Source of the DNA: Candidatus Saccharimonadota bacterium | Lineage (GTDB): Bacteria > Patescibacteriota > Saccharimonadia > Saccharimonadales > Saccharimonadaceae | Reading direction: 5' to 3' | DNA: 64,000 bases | Assembly: GCA_017561575.1 (NCBI GenBank) | Contig: JAFZBS010000006.1 | Coordinates: 39,557-103,556 of the forward strand | Shown: positions 18,635 to 27,245 of the stretch, piece by piece | Layout of the letters: each line of letters opens with the position of its first letter | How positions within the stretch are numbered: position 1 is the first letter of the stretch | The notes under the pieces: generated by a model | Database searches by the model: none | Told to the model about the DNA's origin: nothing | The model's input: only the letters and a program-made list of their open reading frames with translations | Made by a program: the position numbers and the translations under genes

Positions 18635-21613
18635 TTAATCATCATATGGCAACCACATATCAGGGTTGAGCTGGTTGTTAACAAGATAATACTTGAACAC
18701 GTCGAGGATCATACCATACTTAATATATAAGTACTTGCCTTCCGCTACACGTAAATCGTCAAACATACGACGAGGCATACCGATATCCTCGAAGTCAGCA
18801 TAAGTGTAAAGATTATCAGGATTAGAAATAATCTCATTGCGAAGTTCTGGCCATTTAATATTATCCTCAAATCCATATAGATTAGAGAGCATGACCGTAC
18901 CATCCGTGGTTAACAAATCGTTTGCAATCACATTATAGTATTTTGCAGATACGACGTGGTAGACGCTCACTTCTTCTCTTACATATTCGATACTTTCAAC
19001 TGTAACTGGCACTAGTTCGTCATCAACTACTTTGTAGACATTTACACCAACATAGAATCGTTCTGGATTATCGACCGAGATAAATTCATTTGAATCGGCG
19101 TCAAATACACCATGCCACCCAAAGGTTTTTAGCTCTGTGCCATCACTAAATTTAGTCAACTGATAGCCAACTGTTTTTCGCTCCTTTTCAATCCACGCCG
19201 GATATTCAGCTCCAACGCTTCCGGTCTCGTAATCCCAAACTTTAAGGAGATCATGATATGTTATTTGTTCAATTGGTTTATTAGTGCCGTCAGCAAGTGC
19301 AATGATAGTGCCTTCAAGTAAGCAGGATGACGGACAAGTTGCAGTAATAGTTATATTGCCGCTAGCATTTGGCACGCGTACGGTACCAGCATTAGTGCCG
19401 CTCGAAGTGTAAGAATATTCATCTGAAGTCAGCGTCCTGCCATCCATTTGTACAGTAATACTTTCAGGATAAGTGAAGTTTTCGAACAAACCACCCGAAT
19501 TAGGGTTAATTCTACCTTGATATGTACCACCGGCCGTAACAGTACTACCCGAAGTATGTGACAAAGAACCATTTGTAATGTCGCCACTTACATTATAGGT
19601 CCAGGTGAGAGCAGTATTTTGAGAAGCCGAAGCAGGGCCAGGCTGACCGCGATTAGCTATTGCGTCATCGATATCTGATTGAGATGCGGTATTAGGAACA
19701 TCATCGTAGCCGACTACGACAAAGTAATATGTAGCAGGAGAAAGTCCAGTAAATGTATATGAAGTCGTAAGACCACTAATATTAGTAATCGGGTCATCAC
19801 ATCCAGAAGTAGTAGTACATTTGTATAAGCTGTAGCTCGCTATGCCTACATTATCAGATCCACTCCAACTGACCGTCGCCTCACCACTAACGGTTTTATT
19901 CTTAGCAATAGTTACACCGCTAATCACCGGGGATTGACTATCAACAAACCCAGGGTCTCGGTCTACAGTTATTTGCACTTCACCACAGTTCACATACATC
20001 GTGTCATAAGAAATAACAATGCCAGCAGTAGCAGTTTCTGAAGCAAAGGAAGCGCCAGCAGCTTTCTTTAAGTAAAAAGTATATGTGCCAGTGGTATTTG
20101 CCGCTATTGTTTGATTACCAAGAGGGGCACCAGTTGAGTCAACAACCTCAAAATCAGGATCGAGCGAATCAATTGTAAAGGACTTAGTTTCATCAAAAGT
20201 GCTTTCAACATTTAATGAAAATGCCGTCAAAGTATTGCTGCCAGACAAATCACCAACGTTGCTGCCATTTATGGTGCCAAGAATACTACTCGAGTCTTGA
20301 TCCATTGGGTCTACGCCGATTTCACCTTCTACACCGTGCTCACCAGAAACATAATCTGCGCTAAGTACTAAATCAAATGTCACGCTACCTCCAGCTGGAA
20401 TCGTATCTCCAACGGCAATATTCCTCAAGGAATAATACACATCCCTTCTCTCATTATTTGAAATAATCAGAGCCAAATTAGATTCTGGGGCAGTAAAAGT
20501 ATAATCGCTGGAAGTAGTATTGGTGATGGTAATTCTATATGTGGCCTCAAGAGTTGTTGTGTTATCTTCGCCTCCTAAGAATGTTAAGTCAAAATCAACC
20601 GTACCATCATTATTAATTGTGGGGTTAGGTGTGCCCTTAACATTAATACCGGAGATATATTGAACATTAGTTAACTCAACTGAACCAGTCTCAAGAAAAG
20701 TAAAACCGTTTGGAATTGTATAGGATAACCCTAATGAGCTCACATTTACAACAACATTAGTAGCACCCGGATAATGTGCTGGCGTAGTACAAGTAATAAC
20801 GAGTACCCCAGTAGCAATGCTAGTCGAAGGAGAAGTGCAAGCCTGGCCACCCAAGGTAACGCTAATACCACTAGGAATAAAATCTGCCATCATAGATGTG
20901 GTAATTGTCACCGTGTCGCCACCAGCCTTTGGTCCAGAAGTCGGCGTAATGGTCGCTTCCCCGCCAGGTACATCGCTGGCGTTAGCTACAATATGGTAGT
21001 CAATATTGGTCTGGTAAGTCCCTGGATTTTCCATAATAGTATTATCTAGCCTGACGCCATAATAAACGTCAAAAGTATCAGCACCAGTAGCATTTGTAAT
21101 GGTCCTAATTAACGTATATGAGGGCTCAATCGTGTAGCCAGAATAAGTACTGCTAGAAGCTGGCACCCCCTCAATATAAGTGTTGCTAAAGGAGTTGGTG
21201 GGCAAGCCCATCGTACCACTCGGAATACCAAAGCCCCAACTATTAATACCAAGCGTGGTTGCTGTGCTCGGCGTAGCACTAACCTGAGAAATATAAGGCG
21301 TAGAACCTCCAACATAATTGAGATTCCCATTCATATTTGAAGGAATATTTGCAAAAATTTTATATTCTGATAGTCCTGTCGAATTAACAGTAATAGTTTG
21401 TTTAGCACTAACATAGACATCAGAAATAGATGTAACCGGAACTACATCAATATCAATTTCGTCATCCATGTCAAACTCAGCAGCATAACTACTTGGATCA
21501 ATCGTAGCATAAGCAGGAAAACCTAACAGGGCTGGCGCAAAAAACCCGCACACTGCTATAACCACAGTTTGCCACAAAAAAACATTATTTTTAGTACAAC
21601 TCCACTCACTCAT
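18635..21613 (-). CDS. Secreted multi-domain surface protein with IPT/TIG, FN3 and C-terminal Hint domain
   Basis: 992 residues. A signal peptide (about 1-35, ending in PAYA) is followed by an N-terminal module (about 40-215) shared with the other giant proteins of this window. Next come an IPT/TIG domain (about 218-315, TPTSGPKAGGDTVTI), DUF11-like beta domains, an FN3-like domain (about 585-670) and, from Cys764, a Hint fold. The Hint region starts CLLEGTIIALADGT, has TFGWHGVFDADSNEF as its His block and YYNVIANDLLTTDG as its C-terminal block. An 85-residue helical tail follows. Hint domains self-cleave or ligate proteins. No membrane anchor is seen. Substrate and role are unknown. Confidence 0.8.
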   Translation of the reverse strand: MSEWSCTKNNVFLWQTVVIAVCGFFAPALLGFPAYATIDPSSYAAEFDMDDEIDIDVVPVTSISDVYVSAKQTITVNSTGLSEYKIFANIPSNMNGNLNYVGGSTPYISQVSATPSTATTLGINSWGFGIPSGTMGLPTNSFSNTYIEGVPASSSTYSGYTIEPSYTLIRTITNATGADTFDVYYGVRLDNTIMENPGTYQTNIDYHIVANASDVPGGEATITPTSGPKAGGDTVTITTSMMADFIPSGISVTLGGQACTSPSTSIATGVLVITCTTPAHYPGATNVVVNVSSLGLSYTIPNGFTFLETGSVELTNVQYISGINVKGTPNPTINNDGTVDFDLTFLGGEDNTTTLEATYRITITNTTSSDYTFTAPESNLALIISNNERRDVYYSLRNIAVGDTIPAGGSVTFDLVLSADYVSGEHGVEGEIGVDPMDQDSSSILGTINGSNVGDLSGSNTLTAFSLNVESTFDETKSFTIDSLDPDFEVVDSTGAPLGNQTIAANTTGTYTFYLKKAAGASFASETATAGIVISYDTMYVNCGEVQITVDRDPGFVDSQSPVISGVTIAKNKTVSGEATVSWSGSDNVGIASYSLYKCTTTSGCDDPITNISGLTTSYTFTGLSPATYYFVVVGYDDVPNTASQSDIDDAIANRGQPGPASASQNTALTWTYNVSGDITNGSLSHTSGSTVTAGGTYQGRINPNSGGLFENFTYPESITVQMDGRTLTSDEYSYTSSGTNAGTVRVPNASGNITITATCPSSCLLEGTIIALADGTNKPIEQITYHDLLKVWDYETGSVGAEYPAWIEKERKTVGYQLTKFSDGTELKTFGWHGVFDADSNEFISVDNPERFYVGVNVYKVVDDELVPVTVESIEYVREEVSVYHVVSAKYYNVIANDLLTTDGTVMLSNLYGFEDNIKWPELRNEIISNPDNLYTYADFEDIGMPRRMFDDLRVAEGKYLYIKYGMILDVFKYYLVNNQLNPDMWLPYDD

Positions 21614-21690
21614 ACAATGTACCTAATATAAGTATAACGATTATGTATTAAAAACACAATATTTTTTTAAAAAAAGTTTATAATTATTAT

Positions 21691-22434
21691 ATGAAAATAC
21701 TACAAATCAATGGTTGGACCGGCAGAATAAAAGATGGCTTAAGTCGTTTTATTGCTGAAGAAAAATACGATGTAGTATGTATGCAGGAAGCAATCTGGAG
21801 TGATAATTGCAATGATTATTTAGAATTATATGTGGACACAGTAGACAAGATCGCAAAAACAGCTGAATTCAATCATATTTTTAAAACGCCACATTATGGC
21901 ACAAAAACACTAGACGGTAGTGTTCAATTTGAGATAGGAAATGTAATTTTAAGTAGGGTACCTTTTACCGACACGATAGAAGAAAAAATATTGGGTGAAT
22001 ATATGATAATCGAGAATATTTCAGACTGTTCCAGCGCAACAAACCATTGCTACATGGCCCAAAAAGCCATCTTAGACAACGGATTAGCAATCGTAAACTA
22101 TCATGGATACTGGCAAAAAAATTGCCTTGGCAATAAGATATCAGTAGAATGTATGCGAAAAGTAGCAGAGCTCATTAAAAATGATTATCGCCCCACGGTA
22201 ATGTGCGGAGATTTGAATGTAATTTCAGAATCACCCGCCATGCGAGAACTCGATTTTATGCAAGATTTAACTGCAACGAATCACATTAAAACTACTTTAA
22301 GAAATGTTCGTTTTGTGAAAGATGTGGCCTGTGATCATATTTTAATAACTAACGAGCTAAAATGTAAAGAATTTCAGGTTATCAATGCGGCTATTTCAGA
22401 TCACATGGCCCTAGTTACTAAAATAATTCTTTAA
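21691..22434 (+). CDS. Endonuclease/exonuclease/phosphatase (EEP) family protein
   Basis: A 247-residue protein of the EEP superfamily (APE1/DNase I fold). MKILQINGW starts the fold, CMQE (Glu33) supplies the metal ligand, MCGDLNV carries the catalytic Asp/Asn and SDHMAL the final Asp-His pair. Substrates in the family range from DNA to phospholipids and nucleotides, so none is assigned. No signal peptide is seen. A TATAAT at 21679-21684 is exactly 6 nt from the ATG, indicating a leaderless mRNA. Confidence 0.85.
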   Translation: MKILQINGWTGRIKDGLSRFIAEEKYDVVCMQEAIWSDNCNDYLELYVDTVDKIAKTAEFNHIFKTPHYGTKTLDGSVQFEIGNVILSRVPFTDTIEEKILGEYMIIENISDCSSATNHCYMAQKAILDNGLAIVNYHGYWQKNCLGNKISVECMRKVAELIKNDYRPTVMCGDLNVISESPAMRELDFMQDLTATNHIKTTLRNVRFVKDVACDHILITNELKCKEFQVINAAISDHMALVTKIIL

Positions 22435-22482
22435 TAAAATAAATAATCTTATCGTTAATAATCAACTTGGGCAAATTATTCG

Positions 22483-22844
22483 TGGTGGGAGTAAATTGGG
22501 CAGGTATTAACAGTATATAAAAATGATATAATTAACAAAGAAAAGGCATGAGGCATTTGACGAGAATAATCCATTTGGATTTACACGCACTGATACGGAA
22601 GATAGCGAACCAGAGGATAATATAGATGACACCATCGATGACTGGAATGATGCTGATTGGGGATAGCCTCCATGCATTGTTTAGGGTATTAAAAGACAAA
22701 TTAATAGAGGCAAAAAACGGCACAAAATAGCACTCTAGAATCTGCAAAGTATTTAACAAGATTTTACTACTAAAAAATCGGCTTTAAATGCCGACTCATT
22801 TAAAATCTGGTGGGACTTAATTAATCAGGTTTTAACAATATATA
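22483..22844 (+). repeat. Two diverged copies of a ~37-bp upstream segment (22483-22519 and 22808-22844)
   Basis: Both begin TGGTGGGA, contain CAGGT and TTAACA and end in ATATA, with most positions identical. The first lies before the TATAAT-like box ahead of the orphan acidic frame at 22532. The second lies before the zincin gene. It looks like an old duplication of a 5' region. Apart from these copies and the orphan frame I see nothing in the 22435-22891 gap. Confidence 0.5.
22532..22666 (+). pseudogene. Orphan acidic reading frame, possible gene remnant
   Basis: A 44-codon open frame with strongly acidic, hydrophilic content (FDENNPFGF, then TEDSEPEDNIDD and ending DWNDADWG). It begins right after an in-frame TAA and has no ATG, GTG or TTG start. 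A promoter-like ATATAAT precedes it. The composition looks coding, so it may be the C-terminus of a decayed gene or a frameshifted small protein. This is weak evidence. Confidence 0.3.
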
Positions 22845-22891
22845 GGAGTGATACCAAAGAAAGAACGATAATAAAATGCTATAATGATAAT

Positions 22892-24004
22892 ATGCCAGAC
22901 ATTAAAGAAACTACACCAGATCCGGGAACCTGGTTGCGCGTAAACGGCGAAAAAGGTATTTATAAAAACGGCAATGAGGGGATAATTAACCCATGGGCCA
23001 AAATGGCAGAAGATATGGGCTCTTTTGATCAACATTTAGAACGTGATATCGAGAAAAATTCGATAAAAGTGCTTGATTCGGAATTAAACGAAATAGACGA
23101 TCCGGCCTCGGTAGAAAGAGTAGGATCCGTACTTGAAAAACAGATTGATTTTCTTTCAGATAACTATGGTATAGATAGACGTTTACTTCAGTCTAGATTG
23201 GATAATATATCAATTGTTAAGTGGAAACCTGGAACTGGACACTCGGTTTTTTATAATGGTGTAAAGTATCAAATAGCAGGTGGTAGAGGAGATCCAGGTG
23301 CATTCGTGACACGCATGGAGCAGTCTTTTGATGGAGACTCCTGGAGTTTTAAAGAAGCTATATTTTTTGATGATGCAGTTGATAATCACGTTTTGAGCCA
23401 TGAATTATTTCACGCTTTTTCAGCAAAAGATAGTATGGGATTCAACGACGAAGGTGTCGGATATAACAAAAATGGCGTATCCATTGACGGATATAATAGA
23501 CAAGACGAAAAAATTGACGCATCGCTATACGCTAAAGGCTTAAATGAAGGTATAACTGAACTTTTAGCAACAAAATTTAGTTCTGATGAAAGGCCAGTTC
23601 AATATGAGCCACAAGCTTATTTATCGGATATTTTGATAAGCCCAAATAATAATAGGTTGCTGACTGCTTATTTTTCAAATGACGAGGATGATTTTAGAAG
23701 TTTCTTGAGCGACTTCGAGCGTAGGCAAGGAACATTGCCGAGCAGTAGTTTGGTAGAATTACCGATCCGCACTAACGAACCAATTTCTAAAGATTTAATA
23801 AAAGCTTGCGTAGAATACACGATAAGTTATTGCGATGATGTGGAGCAATTAACTGAAGAAAGAAAAAGACTTATTCCAGTTTTTAACAAAATACTAAAAC
23901 ACAATCGACTTAATGGTAATGAAGGCAATTCTCAGGAAATAATTGACACAATCAACAGTGTTTTATTATCAAAAAGAGAAGAATTGAGTTCAAACAAAAA
24001 TTAA
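22892..24004 (+). CDS. Zincin-like putative metalloprotease (HExxH), family unknown
   Basis: 370 residues, no signal peptide or membrane segment. HELFH (170-174) followed by NEGITE (218-223) gives the HExxH...E arrangement of gluzincin-like proteases. Before it lies a region with YNGVKYQIAGGRGD, and the C-terminal third is helical and charged. Intact catalytic residues suggest activity, but no family is recognised. A TATAAT at 22880-22885 sits exactly 6 nt before the ATG. It follows a degenerate duplication of its own 5' region. Confidence 0.7.
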   Translation: MPDIKETTPDPGTWLRVNGEKGIYKNGNEGIINPWAKMAEDMGSFDQHLERDIEKNSIKVLDSELNEIDDPASVERVGSVLEKQIDFLSDNYGIDRRLLQSRLDNISIVKWKPGTGHSVFYNGVKYQIAGGRGDPGAFVTRMEQSFDGDSWSFKEAIFFDDAVDNHVLSHELFHAFSAKDSMGFNDEGVGYNKNGVSIDGYNRQDEKIDASLYAKGLNEGITELLATKFSSDERPVQYEPQAYLSDILISPNNNRLLTAYFSNDEDDFRSFLSDFERRQGTLPSSSLVELPIRTNEPISKDLIKACVEYTISYCDDVEQLTEERKRLIPVFNKILKHNRLNGNEGNSQEIIDTINSVLLSKREELSSNKN

Positions 24005-24161
24005 TAGTATACAAAATATTATAGCCTTGGATAACCAAATTGTTAGGGATTTAACCAACAAAATTATAGAGGTAAATTACGGTTTTTGGCATGTTTTTAT
24101 CGCAGAAATGGTATAAAAATAGCCCTCTATTTTCGTGAGGGATTTAACAGGCACTTATAGA

Positions 24162-24190
24162 TTATAAAATAGTTGAAAACTATTTTATAA
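24162..24190. terminator. Long AT hairpin downstream of the tRNA-Val trailer
   Basis: The 13-bp perfect stem TTATAAAATAGTT / AACTATTTTATAA has a 3-nt loop and lies beyond the partial tRNA copy. It may end the tRNA-Val transcript. A second hairpin, CCCTC/GAGGG, at 24123-24141 may end the zincin transcript. The remaining bases between 24005 and 24196 show no gene. Confidence 0.5.
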
Positions 24191-24196
24191 CCCGTT

Positions 24197-24240
24197 TGGT
24201 GAATCTTACTGGGCTCGCACCGAGCGAAGTGAGGTCCGAT
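24197..24240 (-). repeat. Partial copy of the tRNA-Val 3' end with attached GC-rich segment
   Basis: 24197-24217 matches the tRNA-Val acceptor and T-arm 3' strand (24273-24293) with one difference. After that the copy leaves the tRNA sequence and continues as CGCACCGAGCGAAGTGAGG then TCCGAT. It lies 76 bp downstream of the real tRNA 3' end. A matching arrangement follows tRNA-Ala(GGC), and a related one follows tRNA-Tyr. Confidence 0.75.
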
Positions 24241-24272
24241 GCCCATGCTTTTTGTGCGCATTTTTAAATGCG

Positions 24273-24349
24273 TGGTGGATCTTACTGGGCTCGAACCAGT
24301 GACCTTACGAATGTGAATCGTACGCTCTAGCCAACTGAGCTAAAGATCC
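24273..24349 (-). tRNA. tRNA-Val (anticodon CAC)
   Basis: 77 nt. The acceptor stem is GGATCTT/AAGATCC, with discriminator A and encoded CCA. The anticodon stem TACGA/TCGTA holds the loop TTCACAT, giving anticodon CAC, which reads GUG. The T-loop is TTCGAGC. Confidence 0.92.
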
Positions 24350-24371
24350 AAAAATATGATATAATTATATC

Positions 24372-25409
24372 ATGGATTTAAAAAAAATAAAAGCAGAGCT
24401 CGTAGAAATAGAGCAGTTCCTAGCGGAGCCAAATAGCTATAGCGATAAAAATTTTGCCGCGAAAGCAAAACGCGCCAATTTGCTCCGTGAAATAATTGAC
24501 CTAGACGATAAAATACAAAAAGCTGAAGCAAATTTGACTGAGGCCGAAGAGCTGGCCAATGACCCAGAACTTGGCGAAATAGCAAAAGAAGACGCCGAGC
24601 GATTAAAAAAAGAAATTCCGGACCTAAAAGCCAAGCTAGAAGAGCTTTTAATTCCCCGCGACCCTACTGACGACAAAGCAGCCATCTTTGAAATCCGCGC
24701 CGGTGCCGGCGGTGACGAAGCGAGCCTCTTTGCTGGCGAGCTCTATCGCATGTACCTTAAATATGCCGAAAACCATAGCCTAAAATTAGAACTCTTATCA
24801 CAAAATGAAAACGAAGCTGGTGGCATGAAAGAAGTAATCTTTAAAATCAGCGGCGACAATGCCTACGGCCAGCTAAAATTTGAAGGTGGAGTACACCGCG
24901 TACAAAGAGTTCCAGTCACAGAATCTCAGGGCCGTATCCATACATCAACTGCGACAGTTGCCGTACTCCCAGAAGCCGCCGAAGAAGACCTCGAAATCAA
25001 CCCCGAAGATCTCCGCATCGATATCTACCGTTCAGGTGGTCATGGCGGCCAAGGCGTCAACACGACTGACTCTGCCGTACGTATCACCCACCTCCCAACC
25101 GGTCTGGTTGTAGCCATGCAGGATGAGCGTAGTCAGCAGCAAAACCGTGTCAAAGCCATGAATATCCTTCGCTCTAGACTATTAGAGCGTAAAAAAGAAG
25201 AAGAGATGAAAAACGCCTCTGAGGCACGCAAGTCTCTCATCGGCACTGGCGACCGCTCCGAAAAAATCCGCACCTATAATTTCCCACAAGATCGCGTAAC
25301 TGACCACCGCATCCATTATTCACGTAGCAATATTGGGGCAGTGATGGATGGCGATATTGACGACATAATCCACGAACTTGAAATCCATGAACGCGAACTC
25401 GGAAAATAA
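24372..25409 (+). CDS. prfA: Peptide chain release factor 1
   Basis: 345 residues. The GGQ motif is in [15 protein letters not shown] (near 226), followed by the usual RSQQQNR region. The N-terminal coiled region holds [14 protein letters not shown]. It releases peptides at UAA and UAG, which are almost the only stops used in this window. A TATAAT at 24360-24365 lies exactly 6 nt before the ATG. It overlaps the methyltransferase gene prmC, whose family modifies the GGQ glutamine. Confidence 0.97.
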   Translation: MDLKKIKAELVEIEQFLAEPNSYSDKNFAAKAKRANLLREIIDLDDKIQKAEANLTEAEELANDPELGEIAKEDAERLKKEIPDLKAKLEELLIPRDPTDDKAAIFEIRAGAGGDEASLFAGELYRMYLKYAENHSLKLELLSQNENEAGGMKEVIFKISGDNAYGQLKFEGGVHRVQRVPVTESQGRIHTSTATVAVLPEAAEEDLEINPEDLRIDIYRSGGHGGQGVNTTDSAVRITHLPTGLVVAMQDERSQQQNRVKAMNILRSRLLERKKEEEMKNASEARKSLIGTGDRSEKIRTYNFPQDRVTDHRIHYSRSNIGAVMDGDIDDIIHELEIHERELGK

Positions 25410-26022
25410 AACCAATTTTTATGGGCGTGATTTTTTGATAACAAAAGATGTCCTCATTCCCCGCCCCGAGACAGAACAATTAATTGATGCGGTACTAAAC
25501 CTTGCAGGTAAACCATATCTACCTGGAGTTAAGCCTAGCAAAAGAAAGTTGCCAGAAAACCCGACGATAATTGATGTCGGTACAGGCTCCGGTTGCATAG
25601 CGATAACTCTAAAGAAGGAGTTACCCGACGCTACTATTATTGCGACAGATATATCAGAGAGTGCCTTAAAAGTGGCACAAAAAAATGCCGTTTTGCACGA
25701 CACCCCTATATCTTTCATTATATCACACTTATGCCAAAAAGTCAAGGAGGAGCCTGATTTAGTCATTGCAAATCTCCCTTATGTCGACAAAACATGGGAG
25801 TGGCTCGACCTAGAATCACTAAAAAAAGAACCCTCTATTGCCCTATTTGCTGAAGATGGCGGCCTAAAACTCATCAAAGAACTGATTGATACCACGAATG
25901 CTAAATTTCTCATTCTCGAAGCCGACCCCTGCCAGCATGAAGCAATAATAAAATATGCCAAAAACAAATACACCCTGACGAATATCAGGGGATTTGCACT
26001 AGAATTTGTACTAAAAAGCTAG
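25378..26022 (+). CDS. prmC: Release factor glutamine methyltransferase, lacking the N-terminal domain
   Basis: 214 residues with the SAM-binding block [14 protein letters not shown] and the catalytic block ANLPYVDK. The usual NPPY is NLPY here. Typical PrmC has about 280 residues, and the N-terminal helical domain is missing. The start at 25378 lies within the end of prfA (32-nt overlap); a second ATG at 25387 is possible. Codons for [10 protein letters not shown] are an exact 30-bp copy of a promoter found elsewhere (25717-25746), lying antisense inside the gene. The 3' end overlaps the htrA-like gene by 4 nt. Confidence 0.88.
   Translation: MKSMNANSENKTNFYGRDFLITKDVLIPRPETEQLIDAVLNLAGKPYLPGVKPSKRKLPENPTIIDVGTGSGCIAITLKKELPDATIIATDISESALKVAQKNAVLHDTPISFIISHLCQKVKEEPDLVIANLPYVDKTWEWLDLESLKKEPSIALFAEDGGLKLIKELIDTTNAKFLILEADPCQHEAIIKYAKNKYTLTNIRGFALEFVLKS
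25717..25746 (-). promoter_or_regulatory. Copy 1 of the dispersed 30-bp promoter repeat, inside prmC (antisense)
   Basis: On the minus strand TTGACT (25745-25740), a 17-nt spacer and TATAAT (25722-25717) form a perfect sigma-70-type promoter. All 30 bases match the copy at 42976-43005. It points against prmC. Whether it is active is unknown. Confidence 0.6.
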
Positions 26023-27236
26023 TTAGCGCTTTCGTATGCTCCAAGAGTGACATTTATAGCAATCTCTTTGCCATCACGAAGCACCGCAAACTGCACCGTG
26101 TCACCAGGTTTGTATTCACCAATCAGCGACGACAAAGAACCAGAAAACCCAATCTTCTCGCCATTAATTGCTGTAATAATATCTTTATCGCGCATTCCAG
26201 CTTTATCAGCCGGTGAACCAGCAATTACCGCCGTATATAGCGAAGAATTGAAAATATAAACACCCGAGCTCACTGGTAAATTATATTCTTTTGCCACTTC
26301 TGGCGTAATTTCAACAGAATAAACACCAATATATGCCCTGGAGGCCTCACCTTTTTCAATTAGCTGCGCGAGCATACCTTTTACAGAAGAAATCGGAATC
26401 GCAAATCCCATGTTCTCTGCCGTAGAAGACGTGGCGGTATTAATACCAATCACCTCGCCAGCAGCATTCACGAGTGGGCCACCAGAATTACCAGAATTAA
26501 TTGCAGCATCGGTCTGAATCATATCCGACAAACGTTCGGTGTTTTGCCCAGACGAATCAGCGGCAATAAGAGTACGACCAGTCCCAGAAACAATACCCGA
26601 AGTTACAGAATTCTGATACTGTCCAAGAGCATTACCAATTGCAATAACCTGTTGTCCAACCGAAATAGTTTTTGAATTGCCGAGCTTTGCGGCCTTAAGA
26701 TCAGAGACGTTAGCTATTTTAAGAAAAGCCACGTCATTTAGCGGATCAACCGCCATCACTTTAACATCAGAATATGTCGTACCGTCATCTAACACCACTT
26801 TGATTTTTGTAGCACCATCGATAACGTGCTTATTTGTCAAAATATAGCCATCTTCACTCACGATAATACCAGTTCCAGCCGCTTGACCTGTTTGGCTATA
26901 ACCATAATACGAAGTCGTCTTGACCTCGGTTACAATCGAAGTAACACTTTCGGACACCTTTTCAACAATATCCGCTACAGAACCTTCGACAAAGTTTGCC
27001 GAATTTCCATCGGTTCCAGAATTTAAAAAAGTAATCGGAGTCGAAGCTTTTTCGTAGCTAAGATAAGAAAATACCGCGCTACCACAAGCGGCCACAAGAG
27101 CAATTGACGCCAACACTACCGCGATGGTATTTTTGCTCGTTTGATTTTTACCTTCATGCTCGACCTTGTGAACCTGTTTGTCTGCCTTTGTTGGCATTTC
27201 GACATCAACATTTTTACCCTTTTCTTCTTCGTTCAT
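26019..27236 (-). CDS. HtrA/DegP-like serine protease with PDZ domain
   Basis: 405 residues. A cytoplasmic charged N-terminus is followed by one membrane anchor (about 38-60), a trypsin-like domain and one PDZ domain (about 300-395). The triad is His137 (LTNKHVIDG), Asp168 (DPLNDVAFLKI) and Ser251 (INSGNSGGPLV). It acts outside the membrane in protein quality control and may process the large secreted proteins. The ATG follows an AAGGAGGT site placed right after the stop of the upstream membrane protein, so the two form an operon. Confidence 0.93.
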   Translation of the reverse strand: MNEEEKGKNVDVEMPTKADKQVHKVEHEGKNQTSKNTIAVVLASIALVAACGSAVFSYLSYEKASTPITFLNSGTDGNSANFVEGSVADIVEKVSESVTSIVTEVKTTSYYGYSQTGQAAGTGIIVSEDGYILTNKHVIDGATKIKVVLDDGTTYSDVKVMAVDPLNDVAFLKIANVSDLKAAKLGNSKTISVGQQVIAIGNALGQYQNSVTSGIVSGTGRTLIAADSSGQNTERLSDMIQTDAAINSGNSGGPLVNAAGEVIGINTATSSTAENMGFAIPISSVKGMLAQLIEKGEASRAYIGVYSVEITPEVAKEYNLPVSSGVYIFNSSLYTAVIAGSPADKAGMRDKDIITAINGEKIGFSGSLSSLIGEYKPGDTVQFAVLRDGKEIAINVTLGAYESAN

Positions 27237-27245
27237 AATACCTCC

